From assembly GCA_003313425.1 (NCBI GenBank), contig NHZP01000030.1, positions 372,001 to 436,000 on the forward strand: a stretch of DNA of 64,000 nucleotides, written 5' to 3'. This document shows positions 34,180 through 46,110 of this stretch, one piece after another. The notes beneath the pieces are model-generated. The model had not been told where the DNA came from, searched no databases, and saw nothing but the letters and a program-made list of their open reading frames with translations. This stretch comes from Pseudopyrenochaeta lycopersici (taxonomy: Eukaryota > Ascomycota > Dothideomycetes > Pleosporales > Pseudopyrenochaetaceae). Both the position numbers and the translations under genes were made by a program. The first letter of the stretch is position 1. Each line of letters starts with the position of its first letter.

Positions 34180-37100
34180 ATAACACAAACTATTATACTA
34201 CTAGGCCAGGCAACACTGTTACTAAACTAGACCTCTTCTATAGAGATTGCTTTAAGCTTAAAGAATAGTTACTCTAGTTTAACCTCTTCTTTAAGTTTAA
34301 TGCGACTACTATAGATAATAATAACTAAGCAGTACTTATATTAAGCTATATAAGAGGCGAAGCTGCTAAATAGATAAAACCCTACCTAGTTAAGTATATA
34401 AGCGATAAAGAAAAACCCTAAGAACTAATTATTATATTTAAAAATATAGAAAGGTTTAAAGTATACATACGTTAAGCGTTTAGACTTCTAAACGTAGCAA
34501 CTATTATAGAACGTAAGATTTAAAACATGCAGTAAACTAAGTCTGTAGCTAACTACACTAACAAATTTCTAGGTTACGCTAGATAGACTAGCTAGAATAA
34601 TAATACTCTAAAAACTATGTATAAACAGGGCCTAAAAGCAGACGTCTAGACTAAGCTTATGCGTACAGGCATAAAAATTATAATACTAGACAACCTAATT
34701 AATAAGACTATCTAACTAGATATAGAGCTCTATAAGCTTCGCGTGCGACTTGCAGGATAATAACCTAGATAAATAAAAGAAGATAAGAAACTGCGAAAGG
34801 ATTATCGTAATAAGCTAAATAATAGTTGCCTGTAACACTAGTATTAACTATAAAGAGTGCCTAGATAATACATATTAGGAGGCCCTAAGGTAATACATCT
34901 AGATAACCTTAATAAGGAAAAATTAGATAAGGGCAGGAAGAAGAAAGAAATTACCTATTTTAACTATAATAAGAAAGGCTATATAGCTAAGGACTATAGA
35001 AAGAAAAATAAAGTAACCCTCTAGATTAATATAATAGTTATAAAAGAAGAAAATAGTAATAATAAGATATAGGAAGTTATCGTAACGCGAGAGGAAGAGG
35101 CTTAAGACACGTAGTTATTATAGCTACCTTCCTTAGAACCTACTAAGAAAGGGATTCTAAGAACCTAGTATAATAAAGATAAAAAAGAGAGTAGTAGCTC
35201 CTTATCCTTAGTCTATAAGGATACTAAAGAAGATCTTAATAATACTATAGTGCTCTTAACTAAAGATTAGAAAAAAGAAAACTTTTAGAAGTAATATTAA
35301 CTAAGAACCCTAAGGCTGTTAACGCCTATAGAGGTAGAAAAAGATATTATAGAACTTAACTACTAACTATATATATAGTATATGTACGAAGTATAATATA
35401 TTAACGCGTTAACCTTAGAAGAGTAGGAAGCAGCTATAAAATAAGGAATAAGTATAATTATCCTAGCTAAATAAGCGATGTAAGACATATTACAGGAATA
35501 CTACTATTACCTTAAATATTACACGAAGGTAATATAAGAATAGGCAGAAAAGGCTAAAGAAGTATAGCAACTTATAAGCGTTAGAGACGCACTATAGAAA
35601 CTTTAGAGAGCTAAATAAATATAAGTACTAGAACCCTTAGTAGTTAAGACCCCTAAATATATATTATAACGCTAAATAATACTACTACTAATATAGGAAG
35701 ACGCTTTCTACGTACCTAATACTTAGGACCTAGTATAATAAAGGTACCTTTAAGTTAATTCCTATAGCAAAATCGTGCTTATAGATAGTAAGAAGTAAGA
35801 TATTTATACATAGCTTAAATAATAAATGTATTAGGAGGATAATAAAGAGAATATTAACCCTCTCTAGCATCTTATAGAAGAAGAAGCCTAAGAAATGTAT
35901 AAGCACGCTAAGGCAGCTTAGACCTTATATACTATGCGTAAAAGACTATAGAAACTAGTACTAGACTACTTAATAGATCTACGTAATAAGTAATATAGTA
36001 TTATCTACTAGTCTTTTTATACTATAGACCTATACGCAATCTACTATTTAAGTAAAACAGAATAGAGATACTTCCCTTACTTATTTTACTAATATAAATA
36101 CTAATAGTATAATTATCTTAAAGTTAAATGCGATAACTACCTATAAGATAAGAGGACTGTCCTCTACTTCCTAGGGAATAATAACCTTATAGCTACTATA
36201 GCGATGCAGCTAGTTTTTAATATAGAATATAATTAGTAATAATAGTAAACGTGCCTTAACTTAGATTACCTTAAGTATAAAGATATTAAGATACTAAATA
36301 GGTATTAGGAGGAGCTTTTTTTAGGGTTACGCCTACTAATAGGTAAAAACTATAATCTCTATACGCAACAGGTATATAAGGACTCCTTAAGCTAAATATT
36401 AAGCTTAATAGAAGCTAAATAAAGGTACTAGTAGATTCTAGAGCATAATAGAGCTATATTTCTGCGCGAGCGATAGAATAAGCTGGCCTTATTTTATTAT
36501 TAAAATTAGTACTATATCTATTAATAGTTACTAATAGATAACTAATGCTATTAGAGTCTGTAATCACACACGAAGTACAGAGCGTATAACTTATTATCTA
36601 GAACTATAGGGAAACAATTAACCTAGACGTCTTTAGACTATTATAACACAACGTAATACTAGGACTCCTATAGTTAAGAGAATATAGTCTAGACATAGAT
36701 TAGAAAAGAAAAAAGTTCTTATTTAAATACTATAGAACAGACGTAACTATGAGTAAGCCTACGCTGCGGCTAAGTGCCTAGGTAGATAAGAAGATAATAA
36801 TCAGGATCCTTACTTTAAATATAGACGACCTTAAGACACAAGGGTCTAACTTAGTAGGTACTAATAAGAGGCCCTTAGACTAACAAGCTAGAGTTAAGGA
36901 GTAAAGCGTAACTCTAGTAATCCCTAATAAGTATAAAGAATATAAGTTACTCTTTTAGGAAGAGATAACTATAAAAGTATTACCTAAATATTAACTCTAG
37001 GATTATAAGATTATCTTATAGGAAGGAAAGTAACTAACTTTTAGCCTAATCTACAGTTTATTAGAAAAAGAACTTAAAACCCTGCGCGAATATATTAAGA

Positions 37101-39710
37101 TAAACTTAAAGAAAGGATTTATTAGAGAATTACAGTTACTAGTAGGATACCCTATACTATTTATACTAAAAAAGAATAAAAAGCTAAAATTATGCGTTAA
37201 CTACTAAAAACTTAATAATATTATAGTAAAGAATTAATACCCTCTACTAAATATAGTAGAATTACAGAATTAACTAGCCTTTATAAAAGTCTTTATAGTA
37301 TTAGACTTAAGAGGAGCGTATAACCTTATTTGCATAAAGAAAAGTAAAGAATAGAAGACTACGTTTAGAACACGCTACAGCTACTATAAGTATATAGTAA
37401 TACTTTTTAGTCTTACTAATATACTAGTAACATACTAGGTACTTGTTAATAATATATTAAGGGAATACTTAGACGTATTTATTATTGCATACCTTAATAA
37501 TATCCTTATATACTCTAATAATCTATAGGAATATATTAAGCACGTTAAAACAGTTCTTACCTGCTTAGGAAGATTTAGTTTACTACTTAAACCTAAAAAA
37601 TATAAGTTCTATAAGAAAGAGGTTAAATTCTTAGGATATATAGTAGGTGCATATAGAGTAAAGATAAGTAAAGAAAAAATAAGAGTAGTAAAAGAATAGC
37701 CTAAACCTAAAATAGTTAAAGATATATAGTTATTTATAGGATTTATTAACTTTAACTAATAGTTTATTAAGGACTTCTCTAAAAAATCTATCCTACTTAC
37801 TAAACTTATAAGGAAAGATATAAAATAAGAATAAGGAAATAAATAAAGGAAAGCATTCTAGATGCTTAAGGAAGCCTACATTATACTACTAGTATTAATT
37901 ATATTCTAAACAGGAGAACCTCTATAATTTAAAATAGATGCCTTAGACCTTATACTAGGAGTAATAGTAAAATAAGAACATAATAGGAAATAGCACCTAA
38001 TCGCGTACTACCTAAGAAAATTTATAGACGCTAAGGAACGCTATAACGTACATAATAAAGAGCTTATAGCAGTCGTTAACACCCTTAACTACTAGCAAAT
38101 CTACGTAGAAAGTTACTTAGATCTTATAATATTTACAGATTATAAGAACCTAGTTTATTTTACTACTACTAAGACCTTAAACTATAGACAGGTTAGATAG
38201 GCTAAAATACTAAGATAATATAAGTTTAAGATTGTGTATACGCTAGGAAAAGATAACAGCAGAGCTAATGCTCTTAGCCGCAGATTAGACATTATAGGAA
38301 TAAAAGTAATAGTTAGTAATGCTATCCTTTAAGTTAACTAGGATAGAAGCTTAGGACCTAATAAGTTATTAAATAATACTATAATAGTTACGTCTAAAGT
38401 ACCTAAAGAATTATAAGAAGTAATTATCTAATAACACTACGATAACTTAGTATATAGTTACCTAGGAATTAAGAGAATAATAGAACTTATATAGTAACAC
38501 TACAGCTTTAAAAATATAAAGGATAAGGTTAAATAGTTTATTAAAAAATGCGCGGACTATTATAAGAATAAACATAGTACTTATACATCCTACAGAGAAA
38601 TATAAGCTATAGAGCTACCTAATAAACCTTAGATAGATATTTCTATAGACTTTATAACAGGGTTACTACTGTCTAAAGATCCTGCGACAGGAATTAAGTA
38701 TAACGCTATTTTTAACATAGTCTGCAGATTTACGAAAGCAGCAGAAATAATACTGTTTAGGAACGATTATAATACAGAATAACTAGCGTTTATTATCCTA
38801 GACAGATTAATACAATATTATAGTATACCTAAGTTAATTATTAGTAATAGAGATAAGCTCTTTATATCTAACTTCTAGTCCATATTAATAGCCGCGATAG
38901 GAATAAAAAGAAAGTTATTAACAGCCTATTACCTATAAACAGACAGACAGATAGAAAGAATAAACAGAATAATAAAAACCTACCTAAGGATCTACAGTAA
39001 TTAATAATAAAATAATTAGGTTTTATTACTACTAATAGCATAACTAGCCTATAATAATAAATTATTAGAATTAACTAGAAAGACACTGTTCTTTGCTAAC
39101 TACAGGAGACACCCTAATCTCTTTATAAAGTTATACCTTAACAGAAAGACTAAAGCAGCTATAAAAATAGCTAAAGAAATAAAGAAAGTATATAAATAAC
39201 TCTAAGAGAACTTTAAGAAAGCATAATATAATAGTATTTCCTACTAAAATAAGAAAAGAAAAATGGCACCTTAGCTAAAGAAGGGGGATAAAGCATACTT
39301 ACTTACGAAGAATCTACGCAACAAGCGACTAAGTAAAAGACTTAATTACGTTAAAGTTAGACTATTTTTAGTTAAAGAACAAAACAGACCTGTAAACTAT
39401 ATACTTAAGCTACTACTAGATATAAAGATCTACCCCTGCTTCTATATCTCTAAGTTGGAACTAGCTAACTCTGCTATACTATTACAGAAAACATTCTATT
39501 ACAAACCTAAAGAAGAAAACAAGTTTAAAGTTAAGAAAATCTAAGGGTACTAACAGAATAGAAGAGTTAACAACCTAGAACTAAGCTTTAGTTACCTAGT
39601 TAAATAGAAAGGATACCTAAGCGTAGAAAGCACGTGGGAACTACTAGAAAATCTAAGAAACTACTAAGAAAAAATTAGAGAATATTAGGAGAGGGAAGAA
39701 AAGAAAAAGA
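34180..39710 (+). pseudogene. gag-pol remnant of element C
   Basis: Gag, RT (thumb KKEVKFLGYIVGAYRVKISK near 37,613; catalytic YLDD changed to YLNN), RNase H (NSRANALSRR) and integrase follow element A. The chromodomain (YLVK-KGYLSVESTWELLENL, one stop) is at about 39,590-39,660. RIP stops occur throughout. Confidence 0.87.
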
Positions 39711-39759
39711 AGAAATAAACCTAGAAGGTAGAAGCCTGCCTAGGCTCTGCTAAGGTTAC

Positions 39760-40290
39760 TAGCTAATCTAAGGCGCCTATAGTAGACTATACTATTAGAG
39801 AGAAACTAACTAAGGTATTAGCGGCCGGATAAGGAGCTTCCTTAGCAAACTCTAACTCTCTGTTATTATGCATCTCCAACGCAAGATATAATGCCTTCTT
39901 CTACGCCCTTTCTTCTACCTGCTTTAAAATCGCCTTATTCTAAAGTAACCGCGCGATTACAGTTACTAGTAACTTCTTATTATTATCTACTTTCTTCTAG
40001 TACTCGTTACAAGTCTTATCTAGAGAAGCCTAGGATATGTTTACACACGGTTTCCCTAAACGAGTGTATTTAGTATACTTTAAGTTTAAATTTAGTATAA
40101 TATAATAAATAAGGTTGTCTCTAAAATACTTATCGTAAGTGAATTTAGCGATAGTTTTAGTATAAAGGATTTTGTTATAAAGACGCAGATTACGAATCTA
40201 GGACTTAGATAACATTTTGTCTTATATTACTATAAACGCGGGGTACGCCGCCTTTAAGCTGATCTACCTACATATTACGTGATTCGAGAC
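39760..40290 (-). pseudogene. Antisense coiled-coil ORF remnant in element C
   Basis: The minus-strand frames show KTCNEYQKKVDNNKKLLVTV followed by a coiled coil with ALYLALEMHNNRELEFAKEA, broken by stops. Position and character match the antisense ORFs of A, B and D, but the sequence differs from A even though the adjoining pol is nearly the same. Confidence 0.5.
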
Positions 40291-40315
40291 GAATCTTAAA
40301 GAAGAAAGGAGATAG

Positions 40316-40709
40316 TGTTAGGATCTGGAATCCTAGATAAGGAGGGAGAGCCCTAAGTGCTGACAGCCAGTTAGGAAGCGCTAGTGTTCCACTCTGTCAC
40401 GTGTCACGTGACCGCTCGCTCAGCTAAGGACGAGCGCTCGCAGCGCTCGCGGCGAGCGCGACGAGCGCGTTATGTATATAGATTACCACAATAAACCCTT
40501 ATAGCTTATTATGTTTAACTTAATATTATACTCTACAGTATAGTAATAGTAATACTAATTATTCTTAACCCTTAGTACTCTTTACAGAAGCATCCTCTTA
40601 CTGTCTTAGTATTAAACCCCCCCTCTATCTAGTCCCTCACTCTATCCCAGAGAACTAACCTTGCAATCTTATTGGTTATCCTCACCGATAGCTTATCAGA
40701 TTCATCACA
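40316..40709 (+). repeat. 3' LTR of element C, with GC-rich U3
   Basis: 394 bp, starting TGTTAGGATCTGGAATCC. U3 contains a CpG-rich, partly palindromic block at about 40,395-40,470 (repeated GAGCGCTCG/CGAGCGC motifs and CACGTGTCACGTG). It stands out from the AT-rich surroundings. Confidence 0.9.
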
Positions 40710-42635
40710 CCTACTAGTAGACTCTTACTAATAAATTCTTAATAACGCTACTTTCTAATAATAGTAATAAGACCTGCACAGCTAACTATTATAGGTAAAA
40801 AGTAATTTTAGTAAAGGTAAGATAATACTACTCTATAGTATTATTAATAAGTTATAGAGCTTAATACCTAGATCTACTCTTCTATTATACTTCTTCTACT
40901 AAGTAACTAACTTACGTATTAACAGCGCTACTACTATATTACGCAGATTACTATATATACTTATAAATTAGTAACTATTACTTATATTATATATCTATAA
41001 GAAGTATAATTACGTAGGTAAACTTTTATTTAAGGATAAAAATATATAAGAGGTACTAATAGAGATCTTCTTAGACGTACTTTAAGACTTAAGCCTAAGT
41101 ATAACGTACCTAATTATTAACGTATTAGATAAATATATTACTAATCTACCTAAACTACTTAAATATATAGTAGAGTATTTATCTATATCTTACTGTGTTA
41201 AGTAGAATATCTCTAGCTATAATTTGCTAGATATTAAAGTATAATTAGAGTAGGCTAGGTAAAATGTAAAACTAAACCTTAAGCTTAACGTAGAGTTAGT
41301 TACTATAGTAGTAGATATCTTTATCTAGTAAAAGGTAGCCTAGTTAGCGTAGGAAAGTAATATAAAGTAGAGATTTAATCTACTATACTCTAGTATTTAA
41401 TATTAAATACTAATAGTACCTTCCTCTAAGTAGCGTTAGTATGCTAAGACCTATAAGTAATAGTAAATTAGCACGTACTAAAGAAGTTAGCCTTATTTCT
41501 ACTTAGGCTAGATAATTTATATAAGCAGATAATAGACTAGATAAGTAAGTTAGATAATACTAAGACTTATTAGTAGGTACTAGCTATAACTATAATCTTA
41601 TATTAACCTATTATAATTCCTAAATTAGTTATAGTTATTAAGTAGCTTAAAGAATTTATAGATAATATATAGCTAGCGTAGGAGATTATTAGCCTCTATA
41701 GATTATTCCTTACTCTATAAGAAGATATAGTCTACTTTATATATTAGTTTATAAAGGATTTCCTCTTTATAAAGGCGTGTAGTAAAGTCTTTCTTAGTAG
41801 AACTAAAGCTACTTATTAAGTAATCTTTTTAAAGTTACTAGAAATTCTGTCTAAAATATTATATAGGGATATATATAGTCTAAACGCGCTAGGATCTCCT
41901 ATTAAGAACGTTAAGCAGCCTAATCTAGACCTATTAGTAATATTATGCTATCTATACGTCTACTAGATAGATTATCTATATAACTTAAAACCTAAGTCTT
42001 AGATATATAGTATTAATAGTCTTTAAGTTATAGCTATTCTTAATTAGTTTCTATAGAAGAAGTATCTTTACTAGCTAGAAGGGCTTAGTCTATATAAAAG
42101 TATAGAAAAGAGTATAGTATTAATATCTAAACTATAGTTACTTTTATAGGTATAGTATTTAGAAATTATACGTCTAAATAATATACTACTTCTAGGTGCT
42201 AACTTAACTAGGAGATGTAGGACTAAAATAAACTTCCTTAGCTTGTTTAAGACGTACGATAATTCCTTATGTACTATAAAGGGGCAATTAAAGGTTCCCT
42301 GCTCTAAATATATACCTCTGCGCTGTTATTTAGTCTAATAAGTAGTTTAATTAGATAACTATTTTAGCACGAAGCGCTAGAAGGAATAACTATTAAGATA
42401 GCTATGAGTGACGGCTAGAGTGCGTGCCTGCAAACCCTTGAGGGCCATAGCAGCTCTGTCAACTTAGTAGCCTTCTCGCACGACTCGGCCCAGCTGGCGT
42501 CAGCGTCGCACGACAAGACCGTCAAGATCTGGGATGCGAGCAGCGGCGTATGTCTGCAAACATTCGATATTAGCAAGGCTCTTTATAACTTATCTTTTAA
42601 CTCTACTAGCTCCTATCTTTATACTAAAATAGGTC
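40710..42635 (+). pseudogene. NLR1: RIP-degraded NACHT-WD40 gene, 5' end removed by element C
   Basis: Translation in a single main frame matches NLR2 step by step. The region before the P-loop (LLVDSY..ILNNATF) begins at the base after the C LTR, then come a mutated P-loop (SKGKIILLYSIIN), the Walker B region (YLIINVLD) and the segments VYFIY.FIKDFL and KKYLY.LEGLSLYKS. Stops are nearly all TAA/TAG. One WD40 repeat at 42425-42550 (SVNLVAFSHDSAQLASAS; KTVKIWDASSG) is free of RIP. The HET-type N-terminus is missing, and the C-terminus breaks off inside the post-WD region where NLR2 begins. Intact relatives (HET-E/HET-D/NWD) are STAND receptors in vegetative incompatibility or innate recognition. 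Confidence 0.8.
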
Positions 42636-45534
42636 CTATTTATCAGATGTCTCTAGTTCTCCCTTCAACACCAACGAAGAGTTCAATCCGCAGCCGTGGG
42701 GATCGGATTTCCGGAAAAGCAGATAGTTTACTCAGGGTTGGACGCTCCAAGAGCTTCTTGCTCCAAGGTCGGTCGAATTCTTCTCCTAGGAACGTAAGCG
42801 ACTTAGTGACAGAATTTCTCTAAGTTAACAAATTTACGAGATAACGGGTATTCCTGAGTTAGCGCTTGAAGGGGCCCCTTTGTCTCAGTTTAGCGTCAAC
42901 GAACGACTTTTATAGATTGAAGGCTGCTAGACTAAGCTTGAAGAAGATAAAGCGTACTTATTACTAGGCATTTTTAATATCTACATACCGCCTATCTACG
43001 GCGAGGGGACGGCGAGGGTATTTACACGGCTTATAGACGAGATCGAGAAGTGGGAGAAATATATCTAATACTTACGCCTTAGCGATCCCCGCGATAACAA
43101 GAAGCAAATTGAGGAAACTAGGGGTGGACTGTTGGAAGACTCTTACTACTAGATCCTTAAAAACTCTGACTTCTAACGATGGCGGGACGACCTGCAGAGC
43201 CAACTGCTATGGATTAAGGGCGACCCTGGTAAGGGTAAGACAATGCTGCTCTGTAGCATTGTTAATGAGCTAAACAAGTTAAAGGTTAAGGCGGCTCTTC
43301 TGTCCTACTTCTTCTGCCAGGCTACGGACTCGCAAATTAACAGCGCTACGGCTGTGCTGCGAGGTCTGCTGTATTTGCTTGTTAATTAGCAGCCATCGCT
43401 CCTCTCGCATATACAGAAGAAACACGATCACGCAAGCAAAGCCCTTTTCGAGGATGCGAATGCCTGGATTGCCTTATCTAAAATGTTTACAAATATCTTG
43501 CAGGATCTGAGCTTAAACGGCACTTAATTATTGATGCGCTCAACGAATGCGTGACAGACTTGCCGAATTTGTTAGACTTCATTCAGAAGTCGTGTATATC
43601 GTCTCGTATCAAGTGGATCGTCTCCAGCCGCAACAGGCCTGACATCGAGGAATAGTTAGAGAGCGCGGGCTACAGGGTGAGGCTGAGCCTCAAACTGAAT
43701 GCCAAGTCTGTGTCTATTGGGGTGCGCATATTTATCCAGGACAGAGTGCGTCAGCTAGCGGAAAGAAAAAAGTACGACAAAAAAACTCAAGACGCTGTGT
43801 TAGACCATCTATACTTACATGCGAATGACACCTTCCTCTAGGTAGCTTTAGTCTGTCAAAACCTCGAAAATGCTCTAAGACGGAAAACTCTTGCGAAGCT
43901 AAACGCGTTTCCACCTGGACTTAACTCTCTTTATAAGCGGATGATGCAGCAGATATGCAATTTAGACGATGCTAATCTCTGCAAACAGATACTGGCCTCG
44001 ATCGCGATCGTATACCGACCTATCACACTTAAAGAGCTAACATCTCTTGCTGAGATGCTTGAAGATACGGCCGACGATCTTAAGTTGTTACGAGAGATTA
44101 TTAGCCTTTGCGGCTCGTTCCTTACTATTTGACAAGGCACTATCTATTTTGTGCATCAGTCAGCGAAGGACTTTCTACTTGCGAAGGCGTTAAACAAAAT
44201 ATTTCTATCTGGAACAGAGGAGGCCTACTACAAAGCGTTCTCGAGATCGCTCTAAGTCATATTTAAGTCACTCCGACGAGACATCTACAGCTTACGTGCG
44301 TGGGGTTATTCTATCGAGCAGGTCGTATCGCCAGACCCAGATCCGTTAGCAGCATTGCGCTACTCGTGCATTTATTGGGTCGATCATCTCCATGACTCGA
44401 ATCCCAACTCTTCAACTTACGGGATCAGCCTGCAGGGCAGAGGTGCCGTTGACAAGTTCGTCAGAAAAAAGTATCTGTACTGGCTGGAGGCTCTTAGTCT
44501 TTGCAAGAGCATGTCGAAGGGTGTAGTTTCAGTAACGAAACTAGAGGCTTTGATTCATGTAATCCCTTAATGAGCGATAACATCTATGCATGATAAATGC
44601 TAACATGACCTAGGAAATAGTAGACGTATCTGCATTAATCGAACTAATTCGAGATGCGCGTCGATTTATTATGTATCACAAGTGGGCAATAAAGAAGAGT
44701 CCTCTTCAGGCATATGCGTCTGCACTTCTGTTTAGTCCAGCTCGCAGCCAGATAAGGGGTCTTTTTAAGGAGGAAGAGCTAAAGTGGATCACGATAAAGC
44801 CTGCTATAGGAGATACATGGAGTGCCTGCCGGCAGACGCTCGAGGGCCATTGTGACTCGGTCCGCTCGGTCGCCTTCTCACATGACTCAGCTCAGCTCGC
44901 ATCGGCGTCAGACGACCGCACAGTCAAGATCTGGGATGCACGCAATGGCGAGTGCGTGCACACCCTCGAGGGCCATAGTGATTCGGTCTGGTCGGTCGCC
45001 TTCTCACACGACTCGGCACGGCTCGCATCAGCGTCGTGGGACTGTACGGTCAAGATCTGGGATGCAGGCAGTGGCGAGTGCCTGTACACACTCGATGGCC
45101 ATAGCAGTTCAGTCTACTCGGTTGCCTTCTCACACGACTCGGCACGGCTTGCATCAGCGTCGGAAGATCGCACGGTCAAGATCTGGGATGTAAGCAGTGG
45201 CGAATGCCTGCAGACGCTCAGTATTTGCCGGACACTCTTCAACATATCGATCGATACTACTGGCCTATATCTTCATACCGAAGTTGGTACCATCAGTATT
45301 GATACATCATCGGCTTTACATATGATACCGGGTGTTATGGATCCCCAAAATCCTCGGTATGATGGCTGGGCTTTAAGTTCAGACGGAGCGTGGATAACAT
45401 ATAATTCAGAGAACTTGGTGTGGCTACCCTCAGAGTATCGGCCGTCGTGCTCAGCTATGTCAGGGAACACTATGAGCATCGGCGTTGGATCCGGAAAGGT
45501 ATGCATATGCAACTTCAAGGTCGATAACGCTTAG
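42636..45534 (+). pseudogene. NLR2: HET-NACHT-WD40 STAND protein, lightly RIP-mutated
   Basis: The frame begins within a HET domain (GWTLQELLAPRSVEFFS; EEDKAYLLLGIFNIYIPPIY). It continues through a NACHT NTPase with P-loop GDPGKGKT (43219-43242) and the sensor and linker regions (YFVHQSAKDFLL), to a phase-0 55-bp intron (44559-44613). The final exon carries three 42-residue WD40 repeats (44827-45204) and a post-WD tail, stopping at 45534. There are 13 in-frame stops (42724, 42787, 42826, 42913, 42928, 43066, 43150, 43174, 43387, 43653, 43839, 44130, 44253) and a frame slip near 43525. Each stop is explained by one transition in CAA, CAG or TGG. The N-terminal part of HET is absent. Such proteins couple ligand sensing by the WD40 propeller to HET-triggered cell death; this copy is probably inactive. 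Confidence 0.85.
44827..45204 (+). repeat. Three near-identical 126-bp WD40 repeats
   Basis: Units at 44827-44952, 44953-45078 and 45079-45204 each encode 42 residues ending TVKIWD. They differ at few positions, among them blade-surface positions just after GH (CDSVRS, SDSVWS, SSSVYS). This is the concerted-evolution pattern of recognition repeats in HET-E-type genes. Confidence 0.85.
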
Positions 45535-46110
45535 CATTCTTATTAGGAGGATTATGTGTAGATAACCAACTAATTATTATGTTGCATCTCTATAGCAGAG
45601 TAATTTACCACTGCGCAAGGCGAAGCTTCTAGAATATTCTAGAACGGTGGCAAGATAGAGAATTGTAGAACCACCTTTAATCGTACTGTGATAATTAGGT
45701 CTGAAAGGAAGCGATCGAACGCCTCGTTCACGCTAGCAGGGAGGATGGCCGACCCGCTCCTGCCATAGGGTTTGCAAGAGAGGCGTTGTTTGAATTTTGG
45801 ATTTCATGTGAGAAGAGGAAGAGGGTGCGCAGAGTTGCCACTACAAGCATCTCCTGAGTCAGTTAGAGCTAAGCCATGTTCAACAGGCTACCAGTTTAGG
45901 GCCCCACCCAACCCTAGAGCTTGGGACCCACTACGGGACCTAAACTCGGGACTGCCTTCCTTATTGTTTTCTACAGTGTATAAAATATTATGGTGTTAAC
46001 CCAAGCGCGGGGGGTAGTCGTGTATTCGTCAACATTGAGCTTCGCCAACTAAATGCAAACAATTATGAAGAACATTCCATAATGTGACCTTTATTCACTT
46101 CCTCATAATC
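45535..46110. other. Intergenic region between NLR2 and HET gene
   Basis: Mostly non-RIP DNA holding presumptive 3' UTRs of two convergent genes. A 75-codon frame (45772-45999) has no recognisable motif. No gene is supported. Confidence 0.4.

Larger units (their letters stand above)
34144..40709 (+). mobile_element. Element C internal region and 3' LTR
   Basis: An A-type chromovirus internal region shares the middle LTR with B and ends in its own 394-bp LTR (40316-40709) that has a third, unrelated U3 but the same R-U5. The right flank CCTAC does not match the left flank of B (AATTC), so the composite is not one simple insertion. The right end abuts a gene: NACHT-domain NLR1 resumes at the first base after the LTR. 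Confidence 0.88.

Noticed and set aside
39891..40073. 60-codon plus-strand frame near the end of element C
   Set aside because: Opposite the antisense accessory frame and within RIP-mutated DNA; chance.
40710..42400. Considered as another transposon because of its AT-rich, TA-rich sequence
   Set aside because: Translation aligns step by step with NLR2 from before the P-loop to the WD40 repeat, so it is a RIP-mutated NLR.
42636..45534. NLR2 considered as an intact gene with many introns
   Set aside because: The stops lie within conserved motifs at Gln/Trp positions without splice sites around them. Only one real intron (44559-44613) is evident.
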